Assembly: GCF_020329485.1 (NCBI RefSeq)
Contig: NZ_JAGKJI010000002.1
Span: 310,001-374,000 of the forward strand
From: Bradyrhizobium cenepequi
GTDB taxonomy: Bacteria > Pseudomonadota > Alphaproteobacteria > Rhizobiales > Xanthobacteraceae
Reading direction: 5' to 3'
DNA: 64,000 bases
The notes under the pieces are model-generated. The model was not told the DNA's origin and did not search any database. It saw only the letters and a list, made by a program, of their open reading frames with translations. Both the position numbers and the translations under genes were made by a program. Positions 35,975-44,721 of the stretch are shown in pieces (the stretch's first letter is position 1; every line of letters starts with the position of its first letter).

Positions 35975-36661
35975 TCAGCGGATGGTCGTGCCGAGATCGG
36001 CGCGACGGTCGGTCACCGGCAGCACGATCACCTTGGCTCCGACGTTAACCCGGGAATAGAGGTCGATCACATCCTCGTTGGTGAGCCGCAGGCAGCCGGA
36101 GGAGACGTGGGTGCCGATCGTCTCCGGCGCATTGGTGCCGTGGATGCGATAGACGGTGCCGCCGAGATACATGGCGCGGGCGCCGAGCGGGTTGCCGGGA
36201 CCGCCGGCCATGTGGCGCGGCAGATAGGGCTGGCGAGCGATCATTTCCCGCGGCGGGGTCCAATCCGGCCATTCCGCCTTCTTGGTGACAGTCTGGACGC
36301 CGGACCAGGTGAAGCCGTCGCGGCCGACGCCGATGCCATAGCGGATCGCCTTGCCGTTGCCGAGCACGTAATAGAGATAGGTGTGCGGGGTATCGATGAT
36401 AACAGTGCCGGGCGCCTCGCGCGTCGCGTAATTGACGACCTGGCGGCGCAGGCGCGCGGGCAGTTCGAACCGGCCCTCTCCCTGGGGCGGCGCAGCCTCG
36501 ACGGGGGGCGGCGGAGCGGCTTCGGTCGGCGGCGTCATGAGGAAGGGGAAGAACGGCAGCGGCGCGGCCGAGCTCGATGCGGAAAAGCCAATGGTGCCAA
36601 TCGCCAGCGCGCCCAAAGCGGTGGCGGCAAGACGCGCGTTTCGCTTAATGGAATTAAACAT
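35975..36661 (-). CDS. L,D-transpeptidase (YkuD domain)
   Basis: A 228-residue exported protein. Signal peptide to about residue 33, a Pro-rich linker (43-60), then a YkuD catalytic domain with His174 and the SxGC motif (IHGTNAPETIGTHVSSGCLRL), catalytic Cys190. It cross-links peptidoglycan stems (3-3) or attaches lipoproteins in the periplasm. It is 181 bases before the DUF4403 start on the same strand. The 293 bases upstream, shared with the divergent Liv operon, should contain both promoters; no clear operator was recognised there. Confidence 0.9.
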   Translation of the reverse strand: MFNSIKRNARLAATALGALAIGTIGFSASSSAAPLPFFPFLMTPPTEAAPPPPVEAAPPQGEGRFELPARLRRQVVNYATREAPGTVIIDTPHTYLYYVLGNGKAIRYGIGVGRDGFTWSGVQTVTKKAEWPDWTPPREMIARQPYLPRHMAGGPGNPLGARAMYLGGTVYRIHGTNAPETIGTHVSSGCLRLTNEDVIDLYSRVNVGAKVIVLPVTDRRADLGTTIR

Positions 36662-36954
36662 TGTCGACCCCTGTCTGACTACGCCCTGTTGCGCCGTTTG
36701 TGGTGTGGCGCTTCATTGACGCATCCAATACAGGTGAAGCGTTTCGGGACGTTTGCACGAAATCGCCAAAATGGTTTCGTGGGGGTAAGGAATTGTTTCG
36801 TTAAGATTTCGTCGCTGCATTTCGTCGCTGCGTGGCCGGCTGCCCAACCTACGTCCTTGACTCGCCGTTTGCGTCGCAGGCAAAGTGTTGGTGCAATTAG
36901 AAGAAAAACAAACGCATCAGGCAGAAAAGGCCTGCTGCGGCAGGGAGTTTAAAA

Positions 36955-38169
36955 ATGAAGCCATTCTTGAAATGGCTCGCAGCCGCGAGCATTCTCGGTC
37001 TCGGTATTTCCGCCCAAACCGCTCTAGCCCAGCAACCCATCCGTATAGGTGTGCCGACCTCCATCCAGCTCCAGGTTGGGCGCGATACCCAGAATGCGGC
37101 GAAACTGGCCGCCGATGAAATCAACGCCAAGGGTGGCGTGCTCGGCCGCAAGCTCGAGATTGTAGTCGCCGACGAGACCGAGAACCCCGAGCAGGGGATT
37201 GCCGCGATCAAGAAGCTCACCGCCGACGACAAGGTCGACGTCCTGATCGGCGGCTACACCTCCGGCGTGACCCTGGCGCAATTGCCGCACATCTCGCGGG
37301 CCAAGACCATCTATATCGGCGTCGGCGCCGCGTCGCCCGCGATCACCGCGAAGGTGAAAGCCGACTACGACAATTACAAGTATATTTTCCGCGCCTTCCC
37401 GGTCAACGCGGCGCACCAGGCCCGCGCGCTTGTCGACTTCATCAACGGCAAGCTCAAGGGCGACATGAAATACACCAAGATCGCGATCGTCGGCGAGAAC
37501 GCGAAATGGGTGCAGGACCTGGTGCCGATCCTCAAGAAGGGCGCGATCGACGGTGGCACCGAGGTGAAGCTCGCCGAATTCTTCGACACCTCGACCGCGG
37601 ACTTCTCGCCGCTGTTCGCCAAGGTCAAGGACAGTGGCGCACAGTACCTGATCGTGATCCTGTCGCACGCCTCCTCGGACGTGTTCGTCAAGCAGTGGCA
37701 TGACGCGCAGGTGCCGATCCCGATCGGCGGCATCGACGTCAAGAGCCAGGATGCCGACTTCTTCACCCGCGTCGGCGGTAAGGCCAACAGCGAGACGGTG
37801 GGCATGTTCGCGATCCGCGCGCCACTGACGCCGAAAACAATTCCGTTCTGGGATGAGTTCGTGAAACGCTACGGCACCGCGCCTGTTTATACCGGCATCG
37901 GCGCCTATGATGCAGTCTACGTCTATGCCGACGCGGTCGCCCGCGCCAAGTCGACCGAAGCCGATGCCGTCATCAAGGAGCTCGAAAAGACTGACCATGT
38001 CGGTATCGCAGGCAAGCTGGTGTTCGACGAGTTGCATGACGTCAAGACCGGGCCCGGTCTGCAGAATCTCATGTTCGTGCAATGGCAGCCGAACGGCGAG
38101 CGCGTCGTCGTCTGGCCGAAGGAATCGGCCACCGGCAAGATGATCGCTCCGCCCTGGATGAGCAACTGA
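36955..38169 (+). CDS. Liv-type ABC transporter substrate-binding protein (operon 1)
   Basis: A 404-residue periplasmic protein with a Sec signal peptide (cleavage after ALA, about residue 25; mature QQPIRIGVPTSIQLQVG). DEINAKGGVLGRKLEIVVADE is the usual LivK-like first strand-loop pattern. It is the first gene of a complete five-gene operon, with GGGAG before its ATG. A stem-loop follows its stop, which may keep its message more abundant than that of the permeases. The substrate could be a branched-chain amino acid, amide or aromatic acid. Confidence 0.9.
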   Translation: MKPFLKWLAAASILGLGISAQTALAQQPIRIGVPTSIQLQVGRDTQNAAKLAADEINAKGGVLGRKLEIVVADETENPEQGIAAIKKLTADDKVDVLIGGYTSGVTLAQLPHISRAKTIYIGVGAASPAITAKVKADYDNYKYIFRAFPVNAAHQARALVDFINGKLKGDMKYTKIAIVGENAKWVQDLVPILKKGAIDGGTEVKLAEFFDTSTADFSPLFAKVKDSGAQYLIVILSHASSDVFVKQWHDAQVPIPIGGIDVKSQDADFFTRVGGKANSETVGMFAIRAPLTPKTIPFWDEFVKRYGTAPVYTGIGAYDAVYVYADAVARAKSTEADAVIKELEKTDHVGIAGKLVFDELHDVKTGPGLQNLMFVQWQPNGERVVVWPKESATGKMIAPPWMSN

Positions 38170-38189
38170 TCGCGTCTGTTTTCGCTGGG

Positions 38190-38218
38190 CGACCGGCCCG
38201 CTTTGGTGTGGCCGGTCG
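38190..38218 (+). promoter_or_regulatory. Stem-loop between binding-protein gene and livH (operon 1)
   Basis: CGACCGGCC and GGCCGGTCG form a perfect 9-bp stem around an 11-base loop, 21 bases after the binding-protein stop. No U-tract follows, so partial termination or 3'-end protection of the first cistron is more likely than full termination. Confidence 0.5.
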
Positions 38219-38263
38219 ACCTTGCGCGGGGACGCGGGCTTCGCGACGTTCTACAGGGATAGC

Positions 38264-39118
38264 ATGCTTGAAATTCTGATCTATGGCGCGGTGTCGAGCG
38301 CGATCTACGCCATGCTCGCGGTCGGCTTCACGCTGATCTTCGGTGTGGCCCGGATTCTCAACCTCGCCCATGGCGCGTTCTACGCGCTCGGCGCCTATGC
38401 GGCCTATGCCTTCACCAGCCTGTTGCATTGGCCGTTGTTCATCGCAGCGCCGCTGGCGGTGCTGCTGGTCGCGTTGTTCGGCGTGTTGATGGAGCGATTC
38501 CTGGTCCGCCCGCTGCGCTATTCGCAGCTCGCGGTCCTGATGATCACGCTCTCGGTGTCGCTTGCGGTCGAGCAGGGGCTGTTCATCACCTTCGGTTCCG
38601 AATACCGCAACGTGCCGTCCTTCGTGGCGGACAAGATTTCCATCGGCGGAGTCGACATCGGCGGGCAGCGCCTGCTCACGTTGATCGCGGGCGTGCTGGT
38701 GCTCCTCCTGCTGTGGCTGTTCATCCAGCGCACGCGGCTTGGTGCCGCAATTCTCGCGGTGTCGCAGGATCCGGAGGCCGCGCAATATATGGGCATTCCC
38801 ACCAACCGCATCTTCTCGGTGGTGATGGCGATCTCGGCCGGCACTGCGGCGCTCGCGGGCGTCCTGGTCTCGCCGTTCCTCACGGTCCAGCCGACCATGG
38901 GACTATTGCCGATGGTGAAGGCCTTTGCCATCGTCATCGTCGGTGGGCTCGGATCGATCCCGGGCAGCATCCTGGCCGCGCTCCTGCTCGGCTATTCCGA
39001 GACCATCGTCGCATACCTGATTTCGTCCTCGTGGACTGAACTGGTGTCGCTGGTCGCCGTCGTCATAACATTGATGATCAAGCCGTCCGGGTTGCTCGGC
39101 CGGCGGGCGGCGTTCTGA
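38264..39118 (+). CDS. Branched-chain amino acid ABC transporter permease LivH-type (operon 1)
   Basis: A 284-residue inner-membrane permease with about eight helices. LTLIFGVARILNLAHGAFYALGAY-type N-terminal signature (partly quoted) and GGLGSIPGS near residue 225 form the ATPase-contact loop of LivH. The chosen ATG gives MLEILIYG; upstream residues of the longer frame are not membrane-like. The stop overlaps the livM start (TGATG). Confidence 0.9.
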   Translation: MLEILIYGAVSSAIYAMLAVGFTLIFGVARILNLAHGAFYALGAYAAYAFTSLLHWPLFIAAPLAVLLVALFGVLMERFLVRPLRYSQLAVLMITLSVSLAVEQGLFITFGSEYRNVPSFVADKISIGGVDIGGQRLLTLIAGVLVLLLLWLFIQRTRLGAAILAVSQDPEAAQYMGIPTNRIFSVVMAISAGTAALAGVLVSPFLTVQPTMGLLPMVKAFAIVIVGGLGSIPGSILAALLLGYSETIVAYLISSSWTELVSLVAVVITLMIKPSGLLGRRAAF

Positions 39119-40047
39119 TGAAGCAGCTTTCTATCGTCGATCTTTCCGGCGCCGTCGTCGTCGTGGCGTTGCTGGCGCTCACGCCGGTGCTGCTCAACAG
39201 CAACTACTTCACCGGCGTCCTCACCGTCTGCGTGATCTACGCGATCTGGGCGGCGAGCTGGGACTTCATGTCCGGGCTCACGGGGCGGGAGAATTTCGGC
39301 CATTCGCTGTTCATCGGCGCCGGCGCCTATACGGCCGGCTTCCTTGCTACGGTCTGGTACGCCAATCCCTGGTACAGCCTGCCGACGGCGGTGGTGGTCG
39401 CGATCGCCTTCAGCCTGATTGTCGGCTTTCCGACGCTGCGGCTGCGCGGACCATATTTCGCGCTCGCCATGCTGTCGGCCTCCGCGATCATGCAGCGGCT
39501 CTGCCTGATCTTCTGGGAGTATAGCGGCGGCGAGGAAGGGCTCTATGGCCTCGATCCACTGATCCAGTCGCCGCTGCATTACTACTGGTTCGTGCTGGCG
39601 ATCCTGGTCGCTGCAGTCGCGATCCTCACCGCGCTGGCGCAATCTCATTGGGGGCTCTTGCTGCGCGCAATCCGCGGCGACGAGGCGACCTGCCAGGCCG
39701 CCGGCATCAATGTCACCTTCTACAAGATCGCCTCGCTGACGATCAGCGCGGCCTTCGCAGGGCTCGGCGGCGCGCTCTACGCGCACTACCAGCTGCAGGT
39801 CAGCCCGCCGCTGTTCTCGGTCGTGGTGTCGATCACGGTGATCATCATGGTCTATGTCGGCGGCATCGGCTCGATCTATGGTCCGGCGCTTGGGGCGATC
39901 ATGCTGACGCTCTTGACCGAGCTCCTGCGCACGTTCGGCGAATACCGGCTCTGGGTCTATACGCTGACCTTGATGCTGATCCTGTTCCTCCTGCCCAACG
40001 GGCTGATCGCACCGCTGTGGCGGCGACTGACGGAGCGCTTCCGATGA
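39118..40047 (+). CDS. Branched-chain amino acid ABC transporter permease LivM-type (operon 1)
   Basis: A 309-residue permease with about nine helices. WDFMSGLTGRENFGHSLFIG is the LivM variant of the LAHG signature, and GGIGSIYGPALGA the coupling loop. It pairs with LivH to form the membrane channel. It overlaps livH by one base at the start and livG by four (ATGA) at the end. Confidence 0.9.
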   Translation: MKQLSIVDLSGAVVVVALLALTPVLLNSNYFTGVLTVCVIYAIWAASWDFMSGLTGRENFGHSLFIGAGAYTAGFLATVWYANPWYSLPTAVVVAIAFSLIVGFPTLRLRGPYFALAMLSASAIMQRLCLIFWEYSGGEEGLYGLDPLIQSPLHYYWFVLAILVAAVAILTALAQSHWGLLLRAIRGDEATCQAAGINVTFYKIASLTISAAFAGLGGALYAHYQLQVSPPLFSVVVSITVIIMVYVGGIGSIYGPALGAIMLTLLTELLRTFGEYRLWVYTLTLMLILFLLPNGLIAPLWRRLTERFR

Positions 40048-40787
40048 GCGTCATCCTCGACGTTAAGGACCTCTCCAAGCGCTTCGGCGGCCTCACGGCC
40101 ACCAAGAATGTCAGCTTCTCGCTCGAGCCGGGCGAACTCACCGGCATTCTCGGCCCGAACGGCGCCGGCAAGACCACGCTGTTCAACCTGCTCACCGGGT
40201 TTATCGCCGCTGACACCGGCAGCGTCCTGTTCGAAGGGCAGGAGTTGCGGGGCCTGGCGCCGCATAAGATCGTCAACCGCGGTGTCGCCCGCACCTTCCA
40301 GCTCACGCGTCCGTTCCTCGGCATGACGGTGCTGGAGAATGTCGTCGTCGCCTGCCTGTCGCCGCGGGCGCGCGACGCGCATGACAAGGAGGCGCGTGCG
40401 CAGGAGCTGCTCGACCACGTCGGGCTCGGCGCCAAGGCGCGGGAGCCGGTCGAGACGCTGCCCTATGGCGATCTCCGACGGCTGGAGATCGCGCGTGCGC
40501 TTGCGACCAAGCCGAACCTCTTGCTGCTCGACGAACCCTTTGCGGGGCTCGGCAGCCGCGAGATCGAGCCGCTGGCGCAATTGATCAAGCGGCTGCACCG
40601 CGAGCAGAAGCTGACGATCCTTTTGATCGAGCACAAGCTGCGCGAATTCATGGCGCTGGTCTCTCGCGTCATCGCGATCGATTTCGGCGAGATCATCGCG
40701 ATTGCGCCGCCGGCCGAGATCGTGCGCAACCCGCGCGTGATCGAGGCCTATATCGGGAAAACGGAGGCCGCCCATGCCTCTGCTTGA
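40044..40787 (+). CDS. ABC transporter ATP-binding protein LivG-type (operon 1)
   Basis: A 247-residue ATPase. Walker A GPNGAGKTT is at about 39-47; a LivG-specific insert GVARTFQLTRPFLGMTV holds the Q-loop; Walker B LLLLDEPFAGL lies downstream and the switch His in LIEHKL. The family signature is YGDLRRLEIARAL rather than LSGGQ, normal for LivG. It starts in the ATGA overlap with livM and overlaps livF by 14 bases. Confidence 0.92.
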   Translation: MSVILDVKDLSKRFGGLTATKNVSFSLEPGELTGILGPNGAGKTTLFNLLTGFIAADTGSVLFEGQELRGLAPHKIVNRGVARTFQLTRPFLGMTVLENVVVACLSPRARDAHDKEARAQELLDHVGLGAKAREPVETLPYGDLRRLEIARALATKPNLLLLDEPFAGLGSREIEPLAQLIKRLHREQKLTILLIEHKLREFMALVSRVIAIDFGEIIAIAPPAEIVRNPRVIEAYIGKTEAAHASA

Positions 40788-41481
40788 AGTCGCAGATCTC
40801 AGCGTGCGTTACGGCAAGGCGCTTGCGGTCGAGCAGGTCAGCGTCACCGTCGGCCAGGGCGAGCTGGTCGGTGTGCTCGGCCCGAACGGCGCCGGCAAGA
40901 CCACGCTCTTGAAGGCGATCTCGCGCGCCATCGGCTCGACGGGCACGCTGAAATTCAAGGGCGAGACGCTGGAGCGGCTGCCGCCCTATGACGTCGTCGC
41001 CCGCGGCATCTGCCACTGCCCGGAAGGGCGGCGGCTGTTCCCGGAATTGTCTGTCCTGAAGAACCTGCAGCTCGGCGCCTATCTCCGTAGCAACAAGGCC
41101 GAGATCGCCGAAGACCTCGAACGTGTCTTCGCGTTGTTCCCGGTGTTGAAAGAACGCCAGCAGCAGCAATCGAGCACGCTGTCGGGCGGCGAGCAGCAGA
41201 TGGTGGCGATCGGCCGCGCCATGATGGGGCGCCCGGAATTGCTGCTGCTCGACGAGCCATCGGTCGGCATCGCGCCGCGGCTGAAGGGCTTGATCTTCGA
41301 TGCCATCGAGAAGATCAGGAAGGACGGCACTGCGATCCTCATCGTCGAGCAGGACGCCACCGCAACCCTGCGCATCGCCGACCGCGTCTATGTGCTCGAG
41401 CATGGCCGCACCGTCCGCGAAGGCCGCGCGAAGGAGCTTGCCGGCGACGAATATATCCGTCAGGTGTATCTCGGCGTTTGA
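40774..41481 (+). CDS. ABC transporter ATP-binding protein LivF-type (operon 1)
   Basis: A 235-residue ATPase. Walker A GPNGAGKTT is intact, the signature is LSGGEQQMVAIGRAM, Walker B LLLLDEPSVGIAP and the switch region IVEQDA. It forms the nucleotide-binding heterodimer with LivG. It is the last gene of operon 1; no strong terminator hairpin is visible in the 115 bases that follow. Confidence 0.92.
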   Translation: MPLLEVADLSVRYGKALAVEQVSVTVGQGELVGVLGPNGAGKTTLLKAISRAIGSTGTLKFKGETLERLPPYDVVARGICHCPEGRRLFPELSVLKNLQLGAYLRSNKAEIAEDLERVFALFPVLKERQQQQSSTLSGGEQQMVAIGRAMMGRPELLLLDEPSVGIAPRLKGLIFDAIEKIRKDGTAILIVEQDATATLRIADRVYVLEHGRTVREGRAKELAGDEYIRQVYLGV

Positions 41482-41596
41482 GTTCGTAGCTAGCTAGGGC
41501 GCGTTTGATGGCCATCGGCCGCTGGTTCTAATACGCCGGCAATGAGCACCGAACCGGAATCGCAGGGACGCATCAACGTTCAGGAAAGCGTGCGCG

Positions 41597-42796
41597 TCAA
41601 CAACGTGTCGCTGACGTAACGCGGGCGGTGCTCGGTCCAACAGTTCTTGTGGTCTCAATTGAGACGATATTTTGCGCAAGGCCGTTTTGCGACGGTAGTC
41701 TCAGATGCATAAACGGCAGCTCGATCAGGTAGTACGAGACGGTCGAAGCTGCCACGAGGATCGGCAATGCAATGAACGCCGTCACGAGCAGGGCGTGCTC
41801 CCAAGACGAAGGCTTCAAGTTCAGCCACACAATCATCCTGACAATTGTAGGCAGCAACAAAATGTGCAGGAGGTAGATAGAATAGCTGACACGACCGACG
41901 AAGGCCAGTGCGTGTGAGACAAGAGAGGTGTATGGCAGTGTCCGCAGATGCAAATAACCGATCGTTACGAGAGCATATGCGCCCCCTTCGATCGATGGGA
42001 TGAAAATCCAAAGTGCGGTCTTGTTTGGCCACGCCTCTCCGTTGAAGTTGAGGAGGCCGCCCTGTGCGTGAAACCACCAAAAAAATGCGGCTGCCAGCAC
42101 GATGCCTCCCGTGAAGAGGTAGGCGGCATTCTTGGCGGAGAAATCTTTGGCGCTCCGTGATGACAGCGCCAGCGCGGCGATCATGCCAATGAGGAATTGG
42201 TCCATCCGGCCGAAGATCGAGTAGTAAGCGACCTGCTGCACGGTGCCGCTTGCGCTCCACACGGCGGCTTTAGTGAGCACGAACGCGAACAAGAGGCCAA
42301 CCAGATATTTGATGCCGTAACGTCTGAAAAAAATCAGCAGCAGCGGGAGAAGCAAGTAGAACTGACACTCGACCAGAACCGTCCACGCGGGGCCCGCGTA
42401 GGAGGGAAGTCCGCCTCGGACGAGTCCCGTCAAGGAAACGATGAGAAGATTCGCTGCGTCCCAATCTGATGCGTAGTACGACAGCAGAACTACAAAAATG
42501 AAAAGGGGCGCGATCCTAAGAAACCGATTTCTATAGAACGAAAAGAATCGAGGTTCGCGCGGCGCGTAAATCGTGGTCAGGATAAAACCACTTATCACGC
42601 AGAACAGGCTAACGCCTGTATGTCCTTCTTTGAAGATCGAGAGAAAGCCAAAGGCTGACGAAACGTCGTGTGGCCATGCTCGTGTGAGGTGCCAAGCGAG
42701 CACCATGAATGCTGCGATAGCCCTCAGATGGTCGAGACGGTCCAGCCTATTGGACGATGAGAACTGATCGTCCGCTCGATGTGTACCCAATTCCAT
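41597..42796 (-). CDS. Acyltransferase family 3 membrane protein
   Basis: An OafA/acyltransferase-3-type protein of about 399 residues with ten or so membrane helices. LDHLRAIAAFMVLAWH near the N-terminus carries the family Arg and His, and GHTGVSLFCVISGFIL follows. Such proteins O-acetylate or succinylate surface polysaccharides or lipids at the inner membrane. The start is uncertain: MELGTH is used here, but an ATG 12 codons earlier and a longer frame also exist, and none has a strong ribosome site. Its base composition is clearly lower in G+C than the flanking genes, suggesting acquisition by transfer. It is convergent with livF. Confidence 0.8.
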   Translation of the reverse strand: MELGTHRADDQFSSSNRLDRLDHLRAIAAFMVLAWHLTRAWPHDVSSAFGFLSIFKEGHTGVSLFCVISGFILTTIYAPREPRFFSFYRNRFLRIAPLFIFVVLLSYYASDWDAANLLIVSLTGLVRGGLPSYAGPAWTVLVECQFYLLLPLLLIFFRRYGIKYLVGLLFAFVLTKAAVWSASGTVQQVAYYSIFGRMDQFLIGMIAALALSSRSAKDFSAKNAAYLFTGGIVLAAAFFWWFHAQGGLLNFNGEAWPNKTALWIFIPSIEGGAYALVTIGYLHLRTLPYTSLVSHALAFVGRVSYSIYLLHILLLPTIVRMIVWLNLKPSSWEHALLVTAFIALPILVAASTVSYYLIELPFMHLRLPSQNGLAQNIVSIETTRTVGPSTARVTSATRC

Positions 42797-43539
42797 TCCC
42801 AATGCTCGTGCCCGCTGGAAGGGCTCCACCATCGACTGGGCGCACCAACTAGCACTACAACTACTCCGAGAACAAGCCCGCGCTAATGCGGGATTGTCGT
42901 ACACACATACCGTAATCCACACCCAATGCCCGCCACCGGGCAGACGACGATCATCAGCGCCGAGATGCGTGCTGGGGCCGCCGTGAGGCAGCTCAGAAAG
43001 TTATCCGTGAGGCGCGATGTAATCGGGCCATGACACTGACGGCGCTCCGTTTCTCACGGGCTTTCAGCAGTGCAAGCTCCGTCCGGCACTCGGTGGTGAA
43101 TGCTTGAAGCCGCTCCACTGTCAGCTTGTCGAACGCGTTGCTTGCTAGACTAGGGTGGAGCGCAAGCGTAACCCGGCGCCGCTCGTAAATGCGGACGCCA
43201 GCGCGCCGGGGTGCGCTTAGCTCCACCCGGGCTACAGGTCATGGCATCGCCTGCATTCGTGGCGCATCGGGCAAGCGATGCCGAGCAGGCGCGGCGTCGG
43301 CGACGGCATGGTGGAGCTGATCGAGCGCGAGCCCGATTGCGGAGACTCGCCTTCCTCGATGGCGCCGCGTCGGAGTCGGATCCTTGCTCGTCTCTGACAT
43401 CGTTCTGTCATGTTGGCCGAAAAAGCGGGGGAGCCGGCCGAAAAAGCTTCCTTACATATCGATGACGTCATACGCCTGAAATATCCATGTCAGAACTTCT
43501 GGCCCGAAGAATCATTCATTAACGCTTCGGGTCTTCGAG
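42797..43539. other. 743-base intergenic stretch
   Basis: Continues the lower-GC character of the acyltransferase gene. It contains a family D-like palindrome at 43151-43234. A 77-residue minus-strand frame (42993-43226) is half palindrome and is not called. Nothing else is recognised; the promoter of the glycosyltransferase gene should lie in the last 100 bases. Confidence 0.5.
43151..43234. repeat. Palindromic repeat, family D-like
   Basis: TAGGGTGGAGCGCAAGCGTAA (in part) pairs with TTAGCTCCACCCGGGCTA, and ACCCGGCGC with GCGCCGGGGT. A diverged relative of the GTAGGATGGG family. Confidence 0.6.
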
Positions 43540-44595
43540 ATGCGGATATTAGTTGCGACCGACGCTTGGCATCCGCAAGTCAACGGCGTGGTGCGCACGC
43601 TCACGTCGCTGCAGCGTAGCGCCGCGGCGCTCGGCGCCGAGATCACTTTCCTGACACCGGAAGGGTTTCCTTCTCTGGGCGTGCCGACCTATCCGGGGCT
43701 GCGCATGGCGCTGCCGAAGCGGCGCGAGATCGCGCGGCGGATCGAGGCGGCGGAGCCGGAGGCGATCCATATCGCGACCGAAGGTCCGATCGGCTGGGCG
43801 GTGCGCGGTTATTGCCTGCGCCGCAAGCTCGCCTTCACGACCTCCTACACGACGCGCTTTCCGGAATATGTGTCGGTTCGTACTGGGCTTCCGGCCAGCG
43901 TCGGCTACTGGATCCTGCGCCGCTTCCATGCGGCCGGCGCCATGACGATGGTCGCGACGCCCTCGCTCCGCCAGGAGCTGGCTGAACGCGGCTTCCGCAA
44001 GCTCGGCTTCTGGACGCGCGGCGTCGATACCGAGCTGTTCAATCCCGATCATCCGGCCAGGCTCGATCTGCCGCGGCCGATCTTCATGGCCATGGGCCGC
44101 GTCGCGGTGGAGAAGAATCTCGAAGCATTCCTGTCGCTGGATCTGCCGGGCACCAAGGTCGTGGTCGGCGATGGGCCGCAGAAGGCGGAGCTCGAACGGA
44201 AATATCCGAACGCCGTCTTCCTCGGCGAGAAGACCGGGCGGGACCTCACCTCGCATCTCGCTGCAGCGGACGTGTTCGTGTTCCCGAGTCTCACCGACAC
44301 GTTTGGCGTGGTTCAGCTCGAAGCGCTGGCCTGCGGCACGCCGGTCGCGGCGTTTCCGGTCACTGGTCCCAAGGACGTGATATCGGATCATCCGATCGGC
44401 GCGATCGATGCTGATCTGCGCAGCGCGTGCCTGCGCGCGCTCACGATGTCGCGAGAGGCGTGCCGGAACTTCGCGCTGCAGCGTTCCTGGGAGAATAGTG
44501 CGCGGCAATTCATCGGCAATCTCTCCGCGCTGCAGCCAAGCCGGGTGCTGCGTCCGGCGCGCCGCGTCGCCGGCAGGAGTGCGGTGCAAGGTTAA
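43540..44595 (+). CDS. Glycosyltransferase family 4 protein
   Basis: A 351-residue GT-B fold enzyme. ATDAWHPQVNGVVRTL at the N-terminus is typical of the group containing mannosyl- and sulfoquinovosyl/diacylglycerol glycosyltransferases. The C-terminal donor domain shows GRVAVEKNLEAFL, then FPSLTDTFGVVQLEALACGTP with the EX7E-type Glu pair. It probably transfers a hexose from a nucleotide sugar to a lipid or glycan at the cytoplasmic face. It lies 126 bases before a phospholipid N-methyltransferase gene in the same direction, with a palindromic repeat between, so a glycolipid acceptor is plausible but not shown. Confidence 0.87.
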   Translation: MRILVATDAWHPQVNGVVRTLTSLQRSAAALGAEITFLTPEGFPSLGVPTYPGLRMALPKRREIARRIEAAEPEAIHIATEGPIGWAVRGYCLRRKLAFTTSYTTRFPEYVSVRTGLPASVGYWILRRFHAAGAMTMVATPSLRQELAERGFRKLGFWTRGVDTELFNPDHPARLDLPRPIFMAMGRVAVEKNLEAFLSLDLPGTKVVVGDGPQKAELERKYPNAVFLGEKTGRDLTSHLAAADVFVFPSLTDTFGVVQLEALACGTPVAAFPVTGPKDVISDHPIGAIDADLRSACLRALTMSREACRNFALQRSWENSARQFIGNLSALQPSRVLRPARRVAGRSAVQG

Positions 44596-44600
44596 TTCAG

Positions 44601-44690
44601 GCATGATCCGGAAAGGTGGGAAACCGGCTTTCCGAAGAGATCATGCTTCAACAAGAGGAGAGAGCGCGATGACTCTTCGCAGAAGAGTCG
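44601..44690. repeat. Palindromic repeat, family E (copy 1)
   Basis: GCATGATCCGGAAAGGTGGG (in part) and TTTCCGAAGAGATCATGC arms; ATGACTCTTCGCAGAAGAGT follows. Relatives lie at 52.6 and 60.4 kb, and a fragment near 10.1 kb. Confidence 0.75.
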
Positions 44691-44721
44691 GCCCGCTCCA
44701 GAACGAGAAGGCGTATCTTCG

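Noticed and set aside
41542..41619. 25-codon plus-strand frame starting MSTEPESQ after livF
   Set aside because: No ribosome site, and it overlaps the 3' end of the acyltransferase gene on the other strand.
42993..43226. 77-residue minus-strand reading frame
   Set aside because: The N-terminal half is a translated family D-like palindrome; there is no ribosome site or recognisable domain.
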